Shown: positions 56,941 to 57,500 of the stretch, piece after piece
Layout of the letters: the number at the start of each line of letters is the position of its first letter
How positions within the stretch are numbered: position 1 is the first letter of the stretch
From: Glandiceps talaboti
Taxonomy: Eukaryota; Hemichordata; Enteropneusta; Spengelidae
DNA length: 57,500 bases
NCBI RefSeq assembly: GCF_964340395.1
Contig: NC_135562.1
Coordinates: forward strand, 19,308,126 to 19,365,625
Reading direction: 5' to 3'
Program-made: the position numbers and the translations under genes
Notes under the pieces: model-generated
The model's input: only the letters and a program-made list of their open reading frames with translations
The model's database searches: none
What the model was told of the DNA's origin: nothing

Positions 56941-57500
56941 TAGCTTGAAATATCGATTTGATTTTGTATATGGTGTATAGAGCTACAAGAAATACATTTA
57001 TCCTCATGTGCAGTTGATGATGCGATACTTTTCACCGTGTACAATATCACAAGTAAGTTATTGTACCAAACAAAACATGTTTCAGTTGCCCTAGTGCATC
57101 TTTCATAACCTAGCCCATAATAGTGGTCTGATGTAAAAACTCCAATGGGAGCACTATGTTTTAATCTTGTTAATTGAACGACTTTGACATGTAATTAGTG
57201 ACCCTTTCATATTTGAATTTTATGTTGCAATGCCAGTGTTGCTATATATGTTGATATCAAAATAATGCATATTTTAATATAATTATTCATGGACTTTCAA
57301 AGGTACCTGCAATGAAAAGATATACAGAAAATTAAGAACTGTAAATGAAATTTGAGATCATTCAAAATAAGCACCTATTTTCCAAGACCAGCCAGCTGGT
57401 TTGACCATGAACGATCATCTTCTCATCATTCATGCTCTCACACACAACAACAGATACATGGGAGTGCAAACACGCGTACGTTCCTCTCTAAGGGACGACC

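Overview
This is nuclear DNA from an animal. It has AT-rich intergenic DNA, GT-AG introns, long microsatellites and decayed non-LTR retrotransposons, and it is littered with the word TACATGTA. That word, together with a BTB-Kelch gene and a multi-Ig receptor gene, fits a marine invertebrate (lophotrochozoan, ambulacrarian or cephalochordate). I cannot name the species. There is no bacterial or organellar gene organisation, and I found no rRNA, tRNA or CRISPR.

Two genes are well supported. The first, on the + strand (15008-18155), encodes a complete 595-residue BTB-BACK-Kelch protein in two coding exons (15008-15877 and 17238-18155), a predicted CUL3 ubiquitin-ligase adaptor. Its acceptor, 5'UTR and first 15 codons lie in a 178-bp tandem duplication. 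The second, on the - strand (40885 down to 25462), I assembled from eight exons. All are joined at phase-1 introns and give one 518-residue reading frame: signal peptide, two atypical V-like Ig domains without the canonical cysteine pair, a short acidic/proline linker, a canonical V-type Ig domain, a C2-type Ig domain and a C-terminal hydrophobic tail resembling a GPI-anchor signal. It is probably a cell-surface adhesion or immune-type receptor of unrecognised family.

The rest is repeat-rich. 1-8.1 kb holds a repeat block seen again at 6.1-6.9 kb, a 5'-truncated non-LTR element with a second element's 3' tail nested in it, a near-perfect 80-bp-arm hairpin and local tandem repeats. 8.97-11.18 kb is a roughly 49-copy, 45-bp minisatellite whose unit carries the perfect palindrome ATGTCATGACAT. 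11.88-14.30 kb is a 2.4-kb element with about 690-bp inverted arms and TTAA target duplications. 22.6-24.0 kb is a broken non-LTR reverse transcriptase on the - strand. The Ig gene's introns contain a 4-unit array of roughly 250-bp repeats (30.7-31.9 kb) and G-rich repeats. 42.4-45.7 kb looks like one DNA element with hAT-like CAGGG ends and inverted arms built from roughly 340-bp units carrying AGGTCA words, with a non-LTR fragment in its middle. 45.9-47.1 kb is another terminal-inverted-repeat element, with TTA duplications. 49.8-55.2 kb is rich in microsatellites, inverted repeats and G-rich repeats. 55.4-55.8 kb has one unassigned possible exon on the - strand. Long stretches at 3.3-4.5, 18.2-21.8, 26.6-30.1, 47.8-49.8 and 52.6-54.8 kb show no gene I can support.
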